A stretch of 64,000 bases of DNA from Candidatus Sulfopaludibacter sp. SbA3 (GTDB taxonomy: Bacteria > Acidobacteriota > Terriglobia > Bryobacterales > Bryobacteraceae), in contig CAMDED010000001.1 of assembly GCA_945893365.1 (NCBI GenBank), forward strand, positions 1-64,000, read 5' to 3'. Position numbers and translations under genes: made by a program. The notes under the pieces are model-generated. The model worked only from the letters and a program-made list of their open reading frames with translations. It was not told the DNA's origin and ran no database searches. Of this stretch, positions 31,112-40,526 are shown piece by piece; position 1 is the first letter of the stretch, and every line of letters starts with the position of its first letter.

Positions 31112-31686
31112 GGAATTGGACGACCAAGGAAGCGAAGGTGGTTCTTGAGTGGGCGCGTGAACCAGTCGGCGAGAGAACGCACATTGACCACATAGCAGCT
31201 CAGTTGAATCGGTCTACGCGAGCAGTGCAGGAATTCCTGCGGCGAGTGCTCCCCGAAGGACAACGGCCTTGGGCCGAAAGGCCCAGATGGGAGGCAGATG
31301 AGATCGCCGCTCTTCAACTCGACGTAGGGACCGTGACTACCCGGTCTGGGGCTGCGATCAAGCAGTATGTCAAGCGTCACCAGTGCATCGCGGCTACAGT
31401 GGGCTCGGATGAAGACTCGGAACGAACCGCGCTTTCGGTTACCCAAGTCGCCAAGGATCTCGGTCTCTCCCGCGCGTCCGTGTATCGTCTGCTCAAGCGT
31501 GGTGCCCTCCGGCGGTTCAAGGGCGGCGTGGCGGAGACGTCGTTCTGCGACCTCTTACGCGAGCACCCAGAAGCCATCCCATACTCGACGCTCCCACGCG
31601 ATCAAAAGGAATGGTTAGTTCTGAATGGATACTCGGATCCTTCGCTTCCGGTAAAACGGCCCAGCGTTAGGGGGCTTCTTGACTGA
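31108..31686 (+). CDS. Putative HTH DNA-binding regulator
   Basis: A 192-residue protein from ATG 31108, chosen for its GGAGG site; the open frame extends 74 codons upstream without one. The N-terminal part (WTTKEAKVVLEWAR, then HIDHIAAQLNRSTRAVQEFL) looks like a Myb/SANT-type helix-turn-helix. The C-terminal part (LSVTQVAKDLGLSRASVYRL) is a second, excisionase/MerR-like helix-turn-helix. Two HTH units in one protein suggest a regulator or recombination accessory factor of the element. It ends 3 bp from the convergent DUF362 gene. Confidence 0.6.
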   Translation: MRNWTTKEAKVVLEWAREPVGERTHIDHIAAQLNRSTRAVQEFLRRVLPEGQRPWAERPRWEADEIAALQLDVGTVTTRSGAAIKQYVKRHQCIAATVGSDEDSERTALSVTQVAKDLGLSRASVYRLLKRGALRRFKGGVAETSFCDLLREHPEAIPYSTLPRDQKEWLVLNGYSDPSLPVKRPSVRGLLD

Positions 31687-31688
31687 GG

Positions 31689-32657
31689 TCAGCCTCGAAG
31701 ATATGCGAACTCCGGAAGCAGATCGAATCGCTGCATCACTTGCTCGACGCTTTCACCGCGCTGTTCGATGTTCGCCAGATCGAGATTCCCCAGCGACGAC
31801 GCCATCTGAAGGTGGCGGACGCGACCGGGATCAATCCCCATCAAACGGCAGCAAGTTGCGTCAGCGGCGACTGGATCATCTGCGAAGACAAGGCAGCCAA
31901 GACGTCGCATCGGACCGTGCAACGGCCCATTGCCTTCCATGGCCTCAATCCCATCGGCGATAACAAAGTGAATCGGGACGGACACTGCGAGCTCGACGAT
32001 AGAGTTGTCGATGCCCTGCCAGTGCAGAACGTTTTTTGGCCAGCCATAGATCGAGCCGGGCAGAATTCCGAAAGAGTTCTTGAGACTCAATGTGACGCCT
32101 GCCCAATGATGAGTCTTGATCTTCGGCATAGAGATCACGACGTCCGCAGACTGGACGGTCGTGGGGAGCCAGAGTTCTTTCAATTGAGTCAGCCCCGTTC
32201 CGGGTACCACGCGGGTGACTGAATCGAAGTTGAGATCGACGAAGCTGGCTCGTTTGAGAATCTCAAGCTGCGCTCCCAAACCGCTTTCGTGCAGCAAAAG
32301 GTCCGTGTCCCGAATGTGACCGGGGCCTTCGGCCACGATCACCGAGGCTGCACCCAGCCTGTAGAGCGCGTCGATGACCGCCGCAATCAACATCGGGTGT
32401 GTGTTGATGGGGGCCGCCGGTGAGTACTCAACGAGATTCGGTTTCAGAAGCACGCGCTTCCCTTGAACCGACGGTCTCACCAGTTGAAGGCCATGCTCGA
32501 CGACCGGTGGCGTCCGTTCGTAGCGGTCACAGTGAAGAACCGCGACATGGGACCGTCGCGGCCTTCTGTCCGGGACATGAGACGCCTTGAATTGATGGAT
32601 CGCTAGACCAGACGTAGCCGCCAATGCGGCCGCACCCACTAATGAACGGCGTTTCAT
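31689..32657 (-). CDS. DUF362 domain protein with twin-arginine-like leader
   Basis: A 322-residue protein. The start MKRRSLVGAAALAATSG resembles a Tat or Sec leader. The body matches DUF362 (VLLKPNLVEYSPAAPINTHP, SMPKIKTHHWAGVTLSLKN, FADDPVAADATCCRLMGID), a family often linked to iron-sulfur or reductive functions but of unproven activity. No cysteine cluster for Fe-S binding is visible. The ATG overlaps the stop of the upstream cyclase-like gene by 4 nt, so the two act together. Confidence 0.75.
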   Translation of the reverse strand: MKRRSLVGAAALAATSGLAIHQFKASHVPDRRPRRSHVAVLHCDRYERTPPVVEHGLQLVRPSVQGKRVLLKPNLVEYSPAAPINTHPMLIAAVIDALYRLGAASVIVAEGPGHIRDTDLLLHESGLGAQLEILKRASFVDLNFDSVTRVVPGTGLTQLKELWLPTTVQSADVVISMPKIKTHHWAGVTLSLKNSFGILPGSIYGWPKNVLHWQGIDNSIVELAVSVPIHFVIADGIEAMEGNGPLHGPMRRLGCLVFADDPVAADATCCRLMGIDPGRVRHLQMASSLGNLDLANIEQRGESVEQVMQRFDLLPEFAYLRG

Positions 32658-33520
32658 CGGGAGGGCTCCTCAAATGTGTATGGGACGTCTTCCAATGCGA
32701 GCGCCACCAGCGCGAGAACGCGGTGAGGCAACTGGTCGACCTTCGCGGTGGCGGAGTGCTCGAGACGGTTCTTCAGGTGATCCACGCCTTGGTGCCCATG
32801 CGCTGAGAGTGCCATCACGGCCCATGCCAAAGAGTACGGTGAAGGAGATCCTTCGAGGCGAGTCCCAAGGTAATCCAGCGATCTGCGTAACAAAACCTCG
32901 TGGCCAGGACTACCGTTGCGCAACGCAAGGAGTGCCATTGCGGTGAAATCGGGGTGTGGATCTAGGTCGACTCCAAAGACTACGGAGTTGCCGGCGTTCC
33001 AGCCTCCTTTGGGACACGCCCGATCCAGGAGCATCGCAATCGCGGGCGCGGTACGCGTGGACTCCCGGTGCCATTCCCGAAACGCCGCGACGGAAAGCGC
33101 GGTGGGAGCGACCCAACTCACGGTATCAGGAACCCACGGCCATCCAGATTTCAAAGGGTCGAAACGAACTTGCCTGTCAAACAGACGGAACTTCCACTGC
33201 CAGAGCCAATGAGACTCAATGCCCCGCAGTTCCGATAGCCACTCGAATGCGCGTTCGGCCGCGCGTCTGACCGCCGTAGTTTGAAACGGTCGAATTGCCA
33301 ATAGCGCCAGCGCGGTGTGAAAGGCGCTCAGCGGTCCAATGTTGGGAAGGGCCGACCAAGCGCCGGAGCGATGTTGCGTCCCGAGCAATGCGTGAGGGTC
33401 CGCTCCAGAATTCCTTAGCGCTAGGAGACTCAACGCCGTGTCTTCGATCCCGTGGCCGGAGGTCGTGGTGAGCCGTTGGAGTATGTGGCTGCGAATCGTC
33501 ACACAGGATATTACGCTCAT
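32654..33520 (-). CDS. Prenyltransferase/squalene-cyclase-like alpha-toroid protein
   Basis: About 288 residues from ATG 33520 (the frame is open 32 codons further, into the repeat array). It is helical, with repeated motifs such as DTALSLLALRN, HTALALLAIR, FTAMALLALRN and LAWAVMALSA. These repeats build the alpha/alpha toroid of prenyltransferases and squalene cyclases. The DxDD cyclase motif is not seen, so it may be a binding or non-cyclase member. It is coupled to the DUF362 gene by a 4-nt overlap. The true start is uncertain. Confidence 0.6.
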   Translation of the reverse strand: MSVISCVTIRSHILQRLTTTSGHGIEDTALSLLALRNSGADPHALLGTQHRSGAWSALPNIGPLSAFHTALALLAIRPFQTTAVRRAAERAFEWLSELRGIESHWLWQWKFRLFDRQVRFDPLKSGWPWVPDTVSWVAPTALSVAAFREWHRESTRTAPAIAMLLDRACPKGGWNAGNSVVFGVDLDPHPDFTAMALLALRNGSPGHEVLLRRSLDYLGTRLEGSPSPYSLAWAVMALSAHGHQGVDHLKNRLEHSATAKVDQLPHRVLALVALALEDVPYTFEEPSR

Positions 33521-33559
33521 TCGGGCCCAAATAGTGTCAGTTCTCAGTAAAGCTCCGTG

Positions 33560-33905
33560 TGATGTCCTGGCCGTCGCACGTTCGCGGGATGACCCAGGCG
33601 TACAGGGCACAATCATCTGCGGGATGTCGAGACGGTCTCAAGTCTGTGGGATGTCACTCGTGTTCAGGATCAAGTTCGTGCGGGATGTCAGCCAGTGTCT
33701 CACGGCTGCGGGATGACCGGCCGTGTCGCATTGGTGGGGGATGTCTCGCGCGTCCAGCATGAAGTCCCTGAGCGATGTCACGAGCGTCTCCAGATTGGGG
33801 GATGAACACTGGTGTCGCGCCGATGTGGCATGTCTCGCGTGTTCGGCATGAAGTCCTTGCGGGATGTCACGGGCGTCTCACATACGTGGGATGTCCGCCC
33901 ATTAT
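33560..33905. repeat. Four-unit ~89-bp tandem repeat with GGGATGTC-type iterons
   Basis: Four degenerate units are phased at about 33562, 33651, 33741 and 33830 (steps of 89-90 bp). Each unit holds three GGGATG(T/A)C-like motifs at offsets of about 0, 34 and 62 (27 and 62 in the first unit), giving about 12 sites. The unit length is not a multiple of three and no long frame runs through, so coding is unlikely. Lying between the divergent cargo and transfer operons, it may bind a regulator, initiator or relaxosome protein. Confidence 0.8.
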
Positions 33906-34019
33906 GCCTTTCTATTGACAAGTGCGCGGCGACGAACTTGCGTGGCTCGAAGGATTCCCGGCGAGAGAAAGTGAAAGCTCAGTTTGTCTTTGACCGATCG
34001 CGCCGTATCCTTTTCTCAA

Positions 34020-34955
34020 ATGTTCGCAACACCGCAGAACGTCGCCACAGGGCTCCGCGAGGCCGGCTACGCGACGGACCCCGTCCTAGTACAGATCATC
34101 TGGCTCGCAACCAAGATGCAGAAGCCGATCCTGGTCGAGGGTCCCCCCGGAACGGGCAAAACCTACTTGGCTCAGGCATTCGCGGCGGCGGCGAGGACCG
34201 ACCTGATCCGGCTGCAGTGTTTCGAGGGAATTACCGAGAAGCAGGCTATCGGATCGTTCGACGAGGCGCTGCAACGCCTCTACTTGGAGACGCAGGTACA
34301 CGTGATAGACCGCGAATGGGACAAGTTGCGATCGAGCCTGCACACGCTGGATTTCTTCACTCAAGGTCCTCTGCTACAGGCCGTATTGCAACCGAAGCCG
34401 ATTGTGTTGCTGATCGACGAACTCGACAAGGTGGACCAGAAGTTCGAGGCACTGCTGCTGGAGATCCTCTCGGATTGGCAGGTTACGATTCCGAAGCTTG
34501 GAACGGTGAAGGCCAAGACAATTCCGTTCGTAGTGATGACTTCGAACCAGGAGCGGCGTTTGGGAGACCCGCTGCGCCGGCGCAGCCTCTACAAAAGGAT
34601 CGAGCACCCGGACGTGCGGAAAGAAGCGGAGATCCTCGACATCCGTACCGTGGACGCGCCTCTTGAGTTGAAAGCACAGGCTGTAGGGCTCGCGCAGGCC
34701 TTGCGCGGCTACAACTTGGTCAAGCCGCCCTCGATCGACGAAATTGTTCAATTCGTCCGAGCGTTGCAGCTATTGGGCGAGACCGAAATCCGGGCAGAGA
34801 CGCGCGACGTATTGCTGCCGTTCCTGGCGAAGACGGAAGAGGATGTCAAACGATTGCTCCTCAAGGACGGCTTCAAGAGTCTAGTGGTGACGGCTCTAAA
34901 GTATCGGGATGAGGCGTTGGCCGCCATGAGGGTCAACAGTGGAGCTGCTGCATGA
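34020..34955 (+). CDS. MoxR-like AAA+ ATPase
   Basis: About 311 residues from ATG 34020 (an in-frame TTG at 33984 would add 12). It is a MoxR-type AAA+ protein with Walker A GPPGTGKT (Lys47), Walker B IVLLIDELDK, and sensor-1 VVMTSNQERRLGDPL, with ELD and SNQE blocks as in the family. MoxR ATPases usually remodel or load proteins, often with a von Willebrand-type partner. Here no such partner is present and the gene instead opens the secretion operon, overlapping a lytic transglycosylase by 4 nt. It may assist assembly of the secretion channel. Confidence 0.85.
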   Translation: MFATPQNVATGLREAGYATDPVLVQIIWLATKMQKPILVEGPPGTGKTYLAQAFAAAARTDLIRLQCFEGITEKQAIGSFDEALQRLYLETQVHVIDREWDKLRSSLHTLDFFTQGPLLQAVLQPKPIVLLIDELDKVDQKFEALLLEILSDWQVTIPKLGTVKAKTIPFVVMTSNQERRLGDPLRRRSLYKRIEHPDVRKEAEILDIRTVDAPLELKAQAVGLAQALRGYNLVKPPSIDEIVQFVRALQLLGETEIRAETRDVLLPFLAKTEEDVKRLLLKDGFKSLVVTALKYRDEALAAMRVNSGAAA

Positions 34956-35425
34956 GATGGTTGGCATTCCTTTTGTTGGCTGGAAGCTGTTGCCTGGCCC
35001 AGCCTGCCGAGGTCCGGCGGTGGACAGATTATTGGGCCGCCGAGTACGGGGTTGAACGCGAGCTTGTATACGCGGTCATCGAGGCAGAGTCCGGTGGGGA
35101 TCCCAAAGCGATATCGAGTGCTGGAGCTGCTGGAGTGATGCAACTGATGCCTGATACGGCCGCGGTGTTCCGAGTCCGAAACCGATTCGATGTACAAGAC
35201 AATGTACGGGCTGGTGTTGCTTACCTGGCATGGCTACGGGATCTGTGTGGTGGAGACCGGCGGCTGATCGTTGCCAGCTACATCGCCGGCCAGAACCGGG
35301 TACTTCGGCTTGGACTCAACTTCGCTTACTCGAAAGACATTCACGAATACGTCACGCGTGTCGCGTACTTGTATCGTCGAAACCGTTGGGAGACGTTGCT
35401 ACGAGAAGGAGTGGAGGCAAGATGA
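34952..35425 (+). CDS. VirB1-like lytic transglycosylase
   Basis: A 157-residue exported protein. A signal peptide (LLLAGSCCLAQ) is followed by an SLT domain with AVIEAESGGDPKAISSAGAA and GVMQLMPDTA, placing the catalytic Glu at about 46. It cuts peptidoglycan so the secretion channel can cross the wall. It overlaps both neighbours by 4 nt, inside the transfer operon. Its small size is typical for VirB1-type enzymes. Confidence 0.9.
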   Translation: MRWLAFLLLAGSCCLAQPAEVRRWTDYWAAEYGVERELVYAVIEAESGGDPKAISSAGAAGVMQLMPDTAAVFRVRNRFDVQDNVRAGVAYLAWLRDLCGGDRRLIVASYIAGQNRVLRLGLNFAYSKDIHEYVTRVAYLYRRNRWETLLREGVEAR

Positions 35426-36408
35426 AGCTAGGTGTTTTTCTCGCAGGTACGGCGCTGATCTTCGCGCAGACCCAGGTCAAGCCCGTCGTGAGTCAACGAA
35501 CCGTGAATGAGCAGGTGAACGTCGTTCGATTGGCTCCTCGCTATGCCACGGCGATCCGACTGCCTGAGCCTGTTAGCTCTGTCGTAGTTGGCGACCCCGT
35601 CAAATTCCTGGCGGAGCATTCGGACAAGGAGCCGACTCTGGTTCTGGTCAAGCCTGTCTCCGACGATCACTCTGAGTCCAACCTCTTGGTTACGACCGTG
35701 AACGGGCGGCATTTGAGCTTTCTATTGCGGAACGAAGGAGGTGGAGCGCATCCGCCGGTGGACTTCGTCGTGAACTACCGTCCCGCAGGGTCGTTCCTGG
35801 TCGAGGAAAGTGCGCTTGGGGCGGCGGAGGTTCCGGGAAGTGCACCTCTTGCGCCGGTGCGCTCCATTGCGGTCTTGGAGCCGGTATCTACTGGAGTTCC
35901 ACGCCTTGGTGGGACGCCTGAGCGGGATGGGCTCACCGCGTTGTTGGAACGGCAGCAACGGGCCCAGTTGCCAACGCTCTTGGGGATGCGGACGACGACG
36001 CCCGACGGGAAGGGGGATCTCGTTAAGGTGGGAATCTCGGAAGTGCTCGATCGGGGCCGCCAGGTGGCCGTACTGTTTTCGGTCGTCAATCCGCAGGCCC
36101 ACGCGATCGAGATCCTGCCCCCGCAAATCCAATTGGCTGGGAAAGTGAAGAAAGGCTTTCCTATCAAGCATAGCCGCTGGGGCACGAGCCAACAACTTGT
36201 CGTCGAGGATTTCCGGCTGGTGCGCCGCCGCATCGGACCGGGTGAGCGGGTGGATGGTGTTGTCGTGTTTGCGCGCCCCAATTTCAAACAATCGAATGAA
36301 ACGTTGTTTCTTCAGATCGCGGAGAGTGGTGCTGTGGACAAGCCGGCACTCGCTCCAATCGGGTTCGGAGTTTCAGCCATCAGGAAGGAGATGAGCCATG
36401 TCGAATGA
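35422..36408 (+). CDS. VirB9/TrbG-like secretion channel protein (copy 1)
   Basis: A 328-residue protein from ATG 35422 (overlapping the previous stop). It has a signal peptide (LGVFLAGTALIFA), an N-terminal VirB9-like beta domain (VVRLAPRYATAIRLPEPV, then SNLLVTTVNGRHLSFLL) and a C-terminal beta domain. VirB9 forms the outer-membrane-proximal ring with VirB7 and VirB10, and virB10 follows here with an 11-nt overlap. A related protein is encoded at 55731. Confidence 0.65.
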   Translation: MKLGVFLAGTALIFAQTQVKPVVSQRTVNEQVNVVRLAPRYATAIRLPEPVSSVVVGDPVKFLAEHSDKEPTLVLVKPVSDDHSESNLLVTTVNGRHLSFLLRNEGGGAHPPVDFVVNYRPAGSFLVEESALGAAEVPGSAPLAPVRSIAVLEPVSTGVPRLGGTPERDGLTALLERQQRAQLPTLLGMRTTTPDGKGDLVKVGISEVLDRGRQVAVLFSVVNPQAHAIEILPPQIQLAGKVKKGFPIKHSRWGTSQQLVVEDFRLVRRRIGPGERVDGVVVFARPNFKQSNETLFLQIAESGAVDKPALAPIGFGVSAIRKEMSHVE

Positions 36409-37987
36409 TCCGAGAGACGAAAAGCTATCCCAGGGGAACGAAGAACCGGCAGCGGTGCCCGAACTGAATCCAGATCCTAACGCACAGCCGGGTGCTGTAG
36501 TGGCTGGTGACGAGCCTGGAGAGACTAGCGTCAGGGACAGGATTGAAGGGTTTGCGGCTCGGTTTCGCCGCCCGGCGGGGTCCGCGCGGGACCAGAAGGC
36601 GGGCGACCGACTTCGTGGGGCGCTGATTCTCGGGGCTACTACGATCGGCTGCCTGTTTCTTTTCTTTGGGCTGTTCACAACGACGTCGGACTCCTCCAAG
36701 AAAGAGAGAAAGACACAGCCTAGTTTGGGGAGACCGGAGGGAACGGCCACGGCGGCCGAGGCGGCCAACAGGTCAGTCGTCCCGCAATTGAACGTCACGC
36801 AGCAGCCAAACGAGGAAACAGGGGAACTTACCGAAAAAGATCTCCTTGGAACCATGCGAAACCGCGGGACACCGCCTCCAGCCGAAAACACACCAAGGCC
36901 GGTGGCTACGGCGAAACAACTGCCAAGCCGCGCCGCGCCGAAACCGCCGCTGAGCAGCGTTGACTTCGAGGATCCCGCGTTGGCTGAGGCATACCGCCGC
37001 CAAGGGCTGACGCCTCCGCCGCAGAGGACCACGGACGTGACGGACTGGAACGCCGCGATAGCCGAATATCAGGCCAAGCAGAATCCAAAACCGGCGACAG
37101 CGGGGCCGACGACACCAGCGCCGGTCTCGAATCCGAGCGAAGCACTGCGGAAGTCATCGTTTGTCTACGTGCGCACCACTGTCCCGACCGTCACGGGCGG
37201 TGGTGGTGGCCCCATGCCAACAATCCAACCACGGAAGCCGACTGCATTGCTCGCTCAAGGGACGAAGTTGGTGGCCCGGCTACAGTATGCCGTCAGTTCC
37301 GCCGCGAAGGTGCCGGTGGTCGCCGTCATTGAGTACAACTACGAACAGAATGGGGACCTTGTCATTCCCGCCGGCACTAAGGCATACGGAACCTTGTCGC
37401 AAGCCACGCCGCAAGGGTGGGTAAATATCCGATTCGACGCTCTCGAATACCCAGGCGGGGAACAAGAGAAGATCAATGGCTCTGCCTTGAGTATGGAACA
37501 GGGTGTGCTCCAAGGACTCGTCAATGGAAAGAACACGGGCAAGAAGTTCCTGACCCGCGCACTTACAGGCATTGGCACGATCGCCGCTTTTGCGGTGGGT
37601 GGCCGTGGGCTGGGCGGCCAACTGGATAACTCCGTTCTGCTGCGCGAACGTTTGTCGTCGAATGTTGCGATGGCCGGTGAGCAGGAGTTGGCCATGCTGG
37701 CCTTCCAACAGAACATCGTGGTCACGGTGCCGGCGAACACGCGGTTCTACATCGTGCTCAACGAACCGGGCGTTACCGCGCCCGCGCCGCGCCAGGACGC
37801 TGTGGCAAGCAGTGGACCTGCGGCTCTTTCTGCCGCGCAGGAGGTGCCGCCTGGGTCACCTCTGGCGGGGATGTCGCCCCAAGAGTTGCAGGAACTCATC
37901 TCCATCCGCAACGAAATGCGCGAGATGAACCGGCTCATCAAACTGCAGAATCCACAGAGTCTCCCTCAACAGGAACCAGAGAAGTAG
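36398..37987 (+). CDS. VirB10/TrbI-type channel protein
   Basis: A 529-residue inner-membrane protein. It has a cytoplasmic N-terminus, one transmembrane helix (GALILGATTIGCLFLFFGLF) near residues 70-90, a proline-rich periplasmic linker, and a C-terminal TrbI/VirB10 domain (LLAQGTKLVARLQYAV, VIPAGTKAYGTLSQA, GSALSMEQGVLQG, NIVVTVPANTRFYIVL). VirB10 spans both membranes and senses ATPase activity to open the channel. The domain order and length fit the family well. Confidence 0.9.
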   Translation: MSNDPRDEKLSQGNEEPAAVPELNPDPNAQPGAVVAGDEPGETSVRDRIEGFAARFRRPAGSARDQKAGDRLRGALILGATTIGCLFLFFGLFTTTSDSSKKERKTQPSLGRPEGTATAAEAANRSVVPQLNVTQQPNEETGELTEKDLLGTMRNRGTPPPAENTPRPVATAKQLPSRAAPKPPLSSVDFEDPALAEAYRRQGLTPPPQRTTDVTDWNAAIAEYQAKQNPKPATAGPTTPAPVSNPSEALRKSSFVYVRTTVPTVTGGGGGPMPTIQPRKPTALLAQGTKLVARLQYAVSSAAKVPVVAVIEYNYEQNGDLVIPAGTKAYGTLSQATPQGWVNIRFDALEYPGGEQEKINGSALSMEQGVLQGLVNGKNTGKKFLTRALTGIGTIAAFAVGGRGLGGQLDNSVLLRERLSSNVAMAGEQELAMLAFQQNIVVTVPANTRFYIVLNEPGVTAPAPRQDAVASSGPAALSAAQEVPPGSPLAGMSPQELQELISIRNEMREMNRLIKLQNPQSLPQQEPEK

Positions 37988-38059
37988 TTCCCAGATAAAT
38001 AGTTGGCAAAATGCGGCATTGGCCTCTTTTCGTCGCGCCCAGAATCGTCTATTCTGAGG

Positions 38060-40138
38060 ATGCTCGATCGGAATGCGCCCATGCCGCAGTTTGGTTTCAT
38101 GAGTCCGTGGAGTTGGCTGTCCTACAGAGTCGGTTGGCTCTTCGGGGCTGGTGTAGCCAGAGCCGGACATGAGGCGCGCTACCTCGCCAACAGGGCAAAG
38201 ACCGCATCGGCCGTCGAGAGATCTGCCTGGCTGTACCGTTGCGTGATTTCGTGCGCCTTGATTGGCACTGAGTTCTTCATCGCAAGATTGTTCTTCGACT
38301 CGCGGCTGGATCATGCGTTATCCTTTCCGCTTGCGGTCGCGGTGTTGCTTGCGCTCCCGCGCCCTCGCGTCAGATGGCCTTTACTGACGGCGCGGGCGTT
38401 TGTACTGGTAACGCTGCTTGCGATTCTGGAGAGGCTACACCTTCGGGCGCTGAAGAGCTACCCGAGTGCAGTCGGGCCTTGGGAGCAGGCCTACTCGGTT
38501 GGCTCCATTGTCCTGATGCTCGGTTTGTGGATTTGGGTGCTGCTCGCGCTACGACCAAGGTCGAGATCCGTGACGCTCGCGGGAAGCGCTCCGCAGAGTG
38601 AACCAGCAGTGCGCTGGCGTAATGTCCCGCAGATCAAGATGCAGGATGTTGGAGGATCGGTAAACGCGAAGGAAGAGACCTTGGCAATCGCGCGGAACCG
38701 TCTCGCGAGACAGCAAGGCCGAGTCGTCCAGAACGGGATACTCTTCCACGGACCGCAAGGAACTGGCAAGAACCTCCTGGCCGAAGCTATAGCCGGCGAG
38801 TTCGGTGCCAACTTCTTTCACGTTCGCTGCCCGGAATTGGTCGGCCAGCAGACAGGCTCCGGCGCGGAACGCATCCGCGGAGTTTTCGAATCGGCCGCTG
38901 CAAATCGGCCGATTGTGCTCTTTCTTGACGAGATCGACTCGATCGGCAGCCGAAAGCAAGTGCAAGGGTACGGCACGGATTCCGGTGGAGGCGGCCGAGA
39001 GTACAACTCGCTGGTCACGCAGCTCATGCAGTCGATGGACCAGTACCGGCATATGGACGGCCTGTTGATCGTAGGGGCAACCAACTATCTGGACAGTCTT
39101 GAGCCCACGCTGATTCGGGATGGACGGTTTGACGCGAAGATCCGCCTCGACTTGCCGAGCGAATCGGAGCGCAAGGAGATACTTGCCGTCCACTTAAGAA
39201 AACACCGTTCCGGGACCTTTGATCTAGCCGCTATTGCGAAGCGGACGCCGGGATGGAGTCCCGCCCGCCTGGGAACCTTGGTGGATCGAGCGGCCTTGTC
39301 GGCGCAGGGGAAATCAATTGAGGAACGGCATCTTGTGGATGCGCTGGAGCGTGCCGGCGGCCGAGACCACGGATTGATCGAGCCGGTGGGATGGGACGAT
39401 GTCGTGCTGCCGCGCTCGGTGGCCGATGATTTGCGCACTCTCTTAAACCTCATGACGCCCGGACGCGCTGAAGAGTTGTCGCTACCGGCGCCGACGGGTC
39501 TCATTCTTGTCGGGCCGCCTGGGATCGGGAAAACGCTGGTAGCAAAGCTGATCGCATCCCAAGCCAAGCGCAGTTTCTATGCGGTGAGCCCCAGTGACGT
39601 TCTCGGCAGCGCGGTTGGCGGGTCAGTGAAACGGCTCTCCGAGATTTTTCAGAGGGCCAAGGACAATGCTCCCTCCATCGTATTCTTTGACGAGATGGAC
39701 GGTCTGTTCCCTCAACTCAACGGCCAGATGAATCAACATGATGTTCAGTTGGTCGAACAGGCGCTCATCGAAATCAGCGCGCTGAAGTCCGAGCACCAGA
39801 TATTCCTCGTGGGCACAACGAACTATCTGAACCGGATCGACCCGCGAATTCTTCGTGGGGGCCGTTTCAGCGAGAAGGTGGAGATTCCGGTTCCAGACCA
39901 GGCCGGTTACCACAAGCTTGTGGCTCGATACCTCGGAAAGGCTCGTCTCGGTGCGGGGTTGACAGTCCAGACTCTTGCCGAACGGGTGACCGGGATGTCG
40001 CCCGCCGACCTCGAAGCCACCATACAGTCCATGAAGCGGGTCGCCATGCGGCGCATGGCTCCGAACTCCAAGGAACTACCTCCGCTCGATCCAGCCGATC
40101 TCGACGAAGCGCTTGGCCGAGTTCAGCCTCGATTCTAA
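38060..40138 (+). CDS. Membrane-anchored double AAA+ ATPase
   Basis: About 692 residues from ATG 38060; a TTG at 38003 would add 19. Residues about 45-165 contain roughly four transmembrane helices. Then come two AAA+ modules related to Cdc48/FtsH-type ATPases. Module 1 has GPQGTGKN (Lys237, with Asn238 in place of Thr/Ser) and FLDEIDSIGS. Module 2 has a normal GPPGIGKT (Lys491) and FFDEMDGLF. No protease or HExxH motif is present. The Walker A change may weaken ATP use in module 1. Within a type IV secretion operon it may unfold or handle substrates; a canonical VirB11 is not seen nearby. Confidence 0.8.
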   Translation: MLDRNAPMPQFGFMSPWSWLSYRVGWLFGAGVARAGHEARYLANRAKTASAVERSAWLYRCVISCALIGTEFFIARLFFDSRLDHALSFPLAVAVLLALPRPRVRWPLLTARAFVLVTLLAILERLHLRALKSYPSAVGPWEQAYSVGSIVLMLGLWIWVLLALRPRSRSVTLAGSAPQSEPAVRWRNVPQIKMQDVGGSVNAKEETLAIARNRLARQQGRVVQNGILFHGPQGTGKNLLAEAIAGEFGANFFHVRCPELVGQQTGSGAERIRGVFESAAANRPIVLFLDEIDSIGSRKQVQGYGTDSGGGGREYNSLVTQLMQSMDQYRHMDGLLIVGATNYLDSLEPTLIRDGRFDAKIRLDLPSESERKEILAVHLRKHRSGTFDLAAIAKRTPGWSPARLGTLVDRAALSAQGKSIEERHLVDALERAGGRDHGLIEPVGWDDVVLPRSVADDLRTLLNLMTPGRAEELSLPAPTGLILVGPPGIGKTLVAKLIASQAKRSFYAVSPSDVLGSAVGGSVKRLSEIFQRAKDNAPSIVFFDEMDGLFPQLNGQMNQHDVQLVEQALIEISALKSEHQIFLVGTTNYLNRIDPRILRGGRFSEKVEIPVPDQAGYHKLVARYLGKARLGAGLTVQTLAERVTGMSPADLEATIQSMKRVAMRRMAPNSKELPPLDPADLDEALGRVQPRF

Positions 40139-40526
40139 CTTGCTCTTTAGCAAAAGAAAACTCCCTCAACACTTAATCTTCCTCAACGCCGTCGATCATG
40201 ACCTGACGAGTCATCCGACCTCCGGGGCGGACGCCGGCGACCACGCCGTCTGCTGGGATCTGCCAGCTTTCGCCATATCTCAGCGATCGGCGTTTATCGT
40301 CAACTTGTCACCGAACAGCCCAACTTCCAGTTGTCGCGTGATCCGGGCGGAGACACTTGACTGCTTCCCAGAACGTCGTTTGTATCTGGACTGTGGATCC
40401 TCGCGTCCATTTGCCGAAGTCTGCGCAGGAAACTGATAACTTACCCAGATTCTCATTCCATCGATCGCAGTTCGAACATAGCGGTTAAGCCGCGGCCGGT
40501 TGCTGAGGCGTCGTATAATCTCCTGC
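40139..40526. other. Gene-free stretch before the LamG-VCBS protein
   Basis: About 390 bp without a recognised gene. A perfect TATAAT lies at 40514-40519, only 7 nt before the ATG at 40527, so transcription from it would give a leaderless mRNA. No consensus -35 is seen. The rest shows no repeat or hairpin of note. Confidence 0.4.

Noticed and set aside
33560-33905. CRISPR array
   Set aside because: The motif is short (about 8 bp), intervals alternate and the intervening sequence is itself repeated every ~89 bp. No cas genes are nearby.
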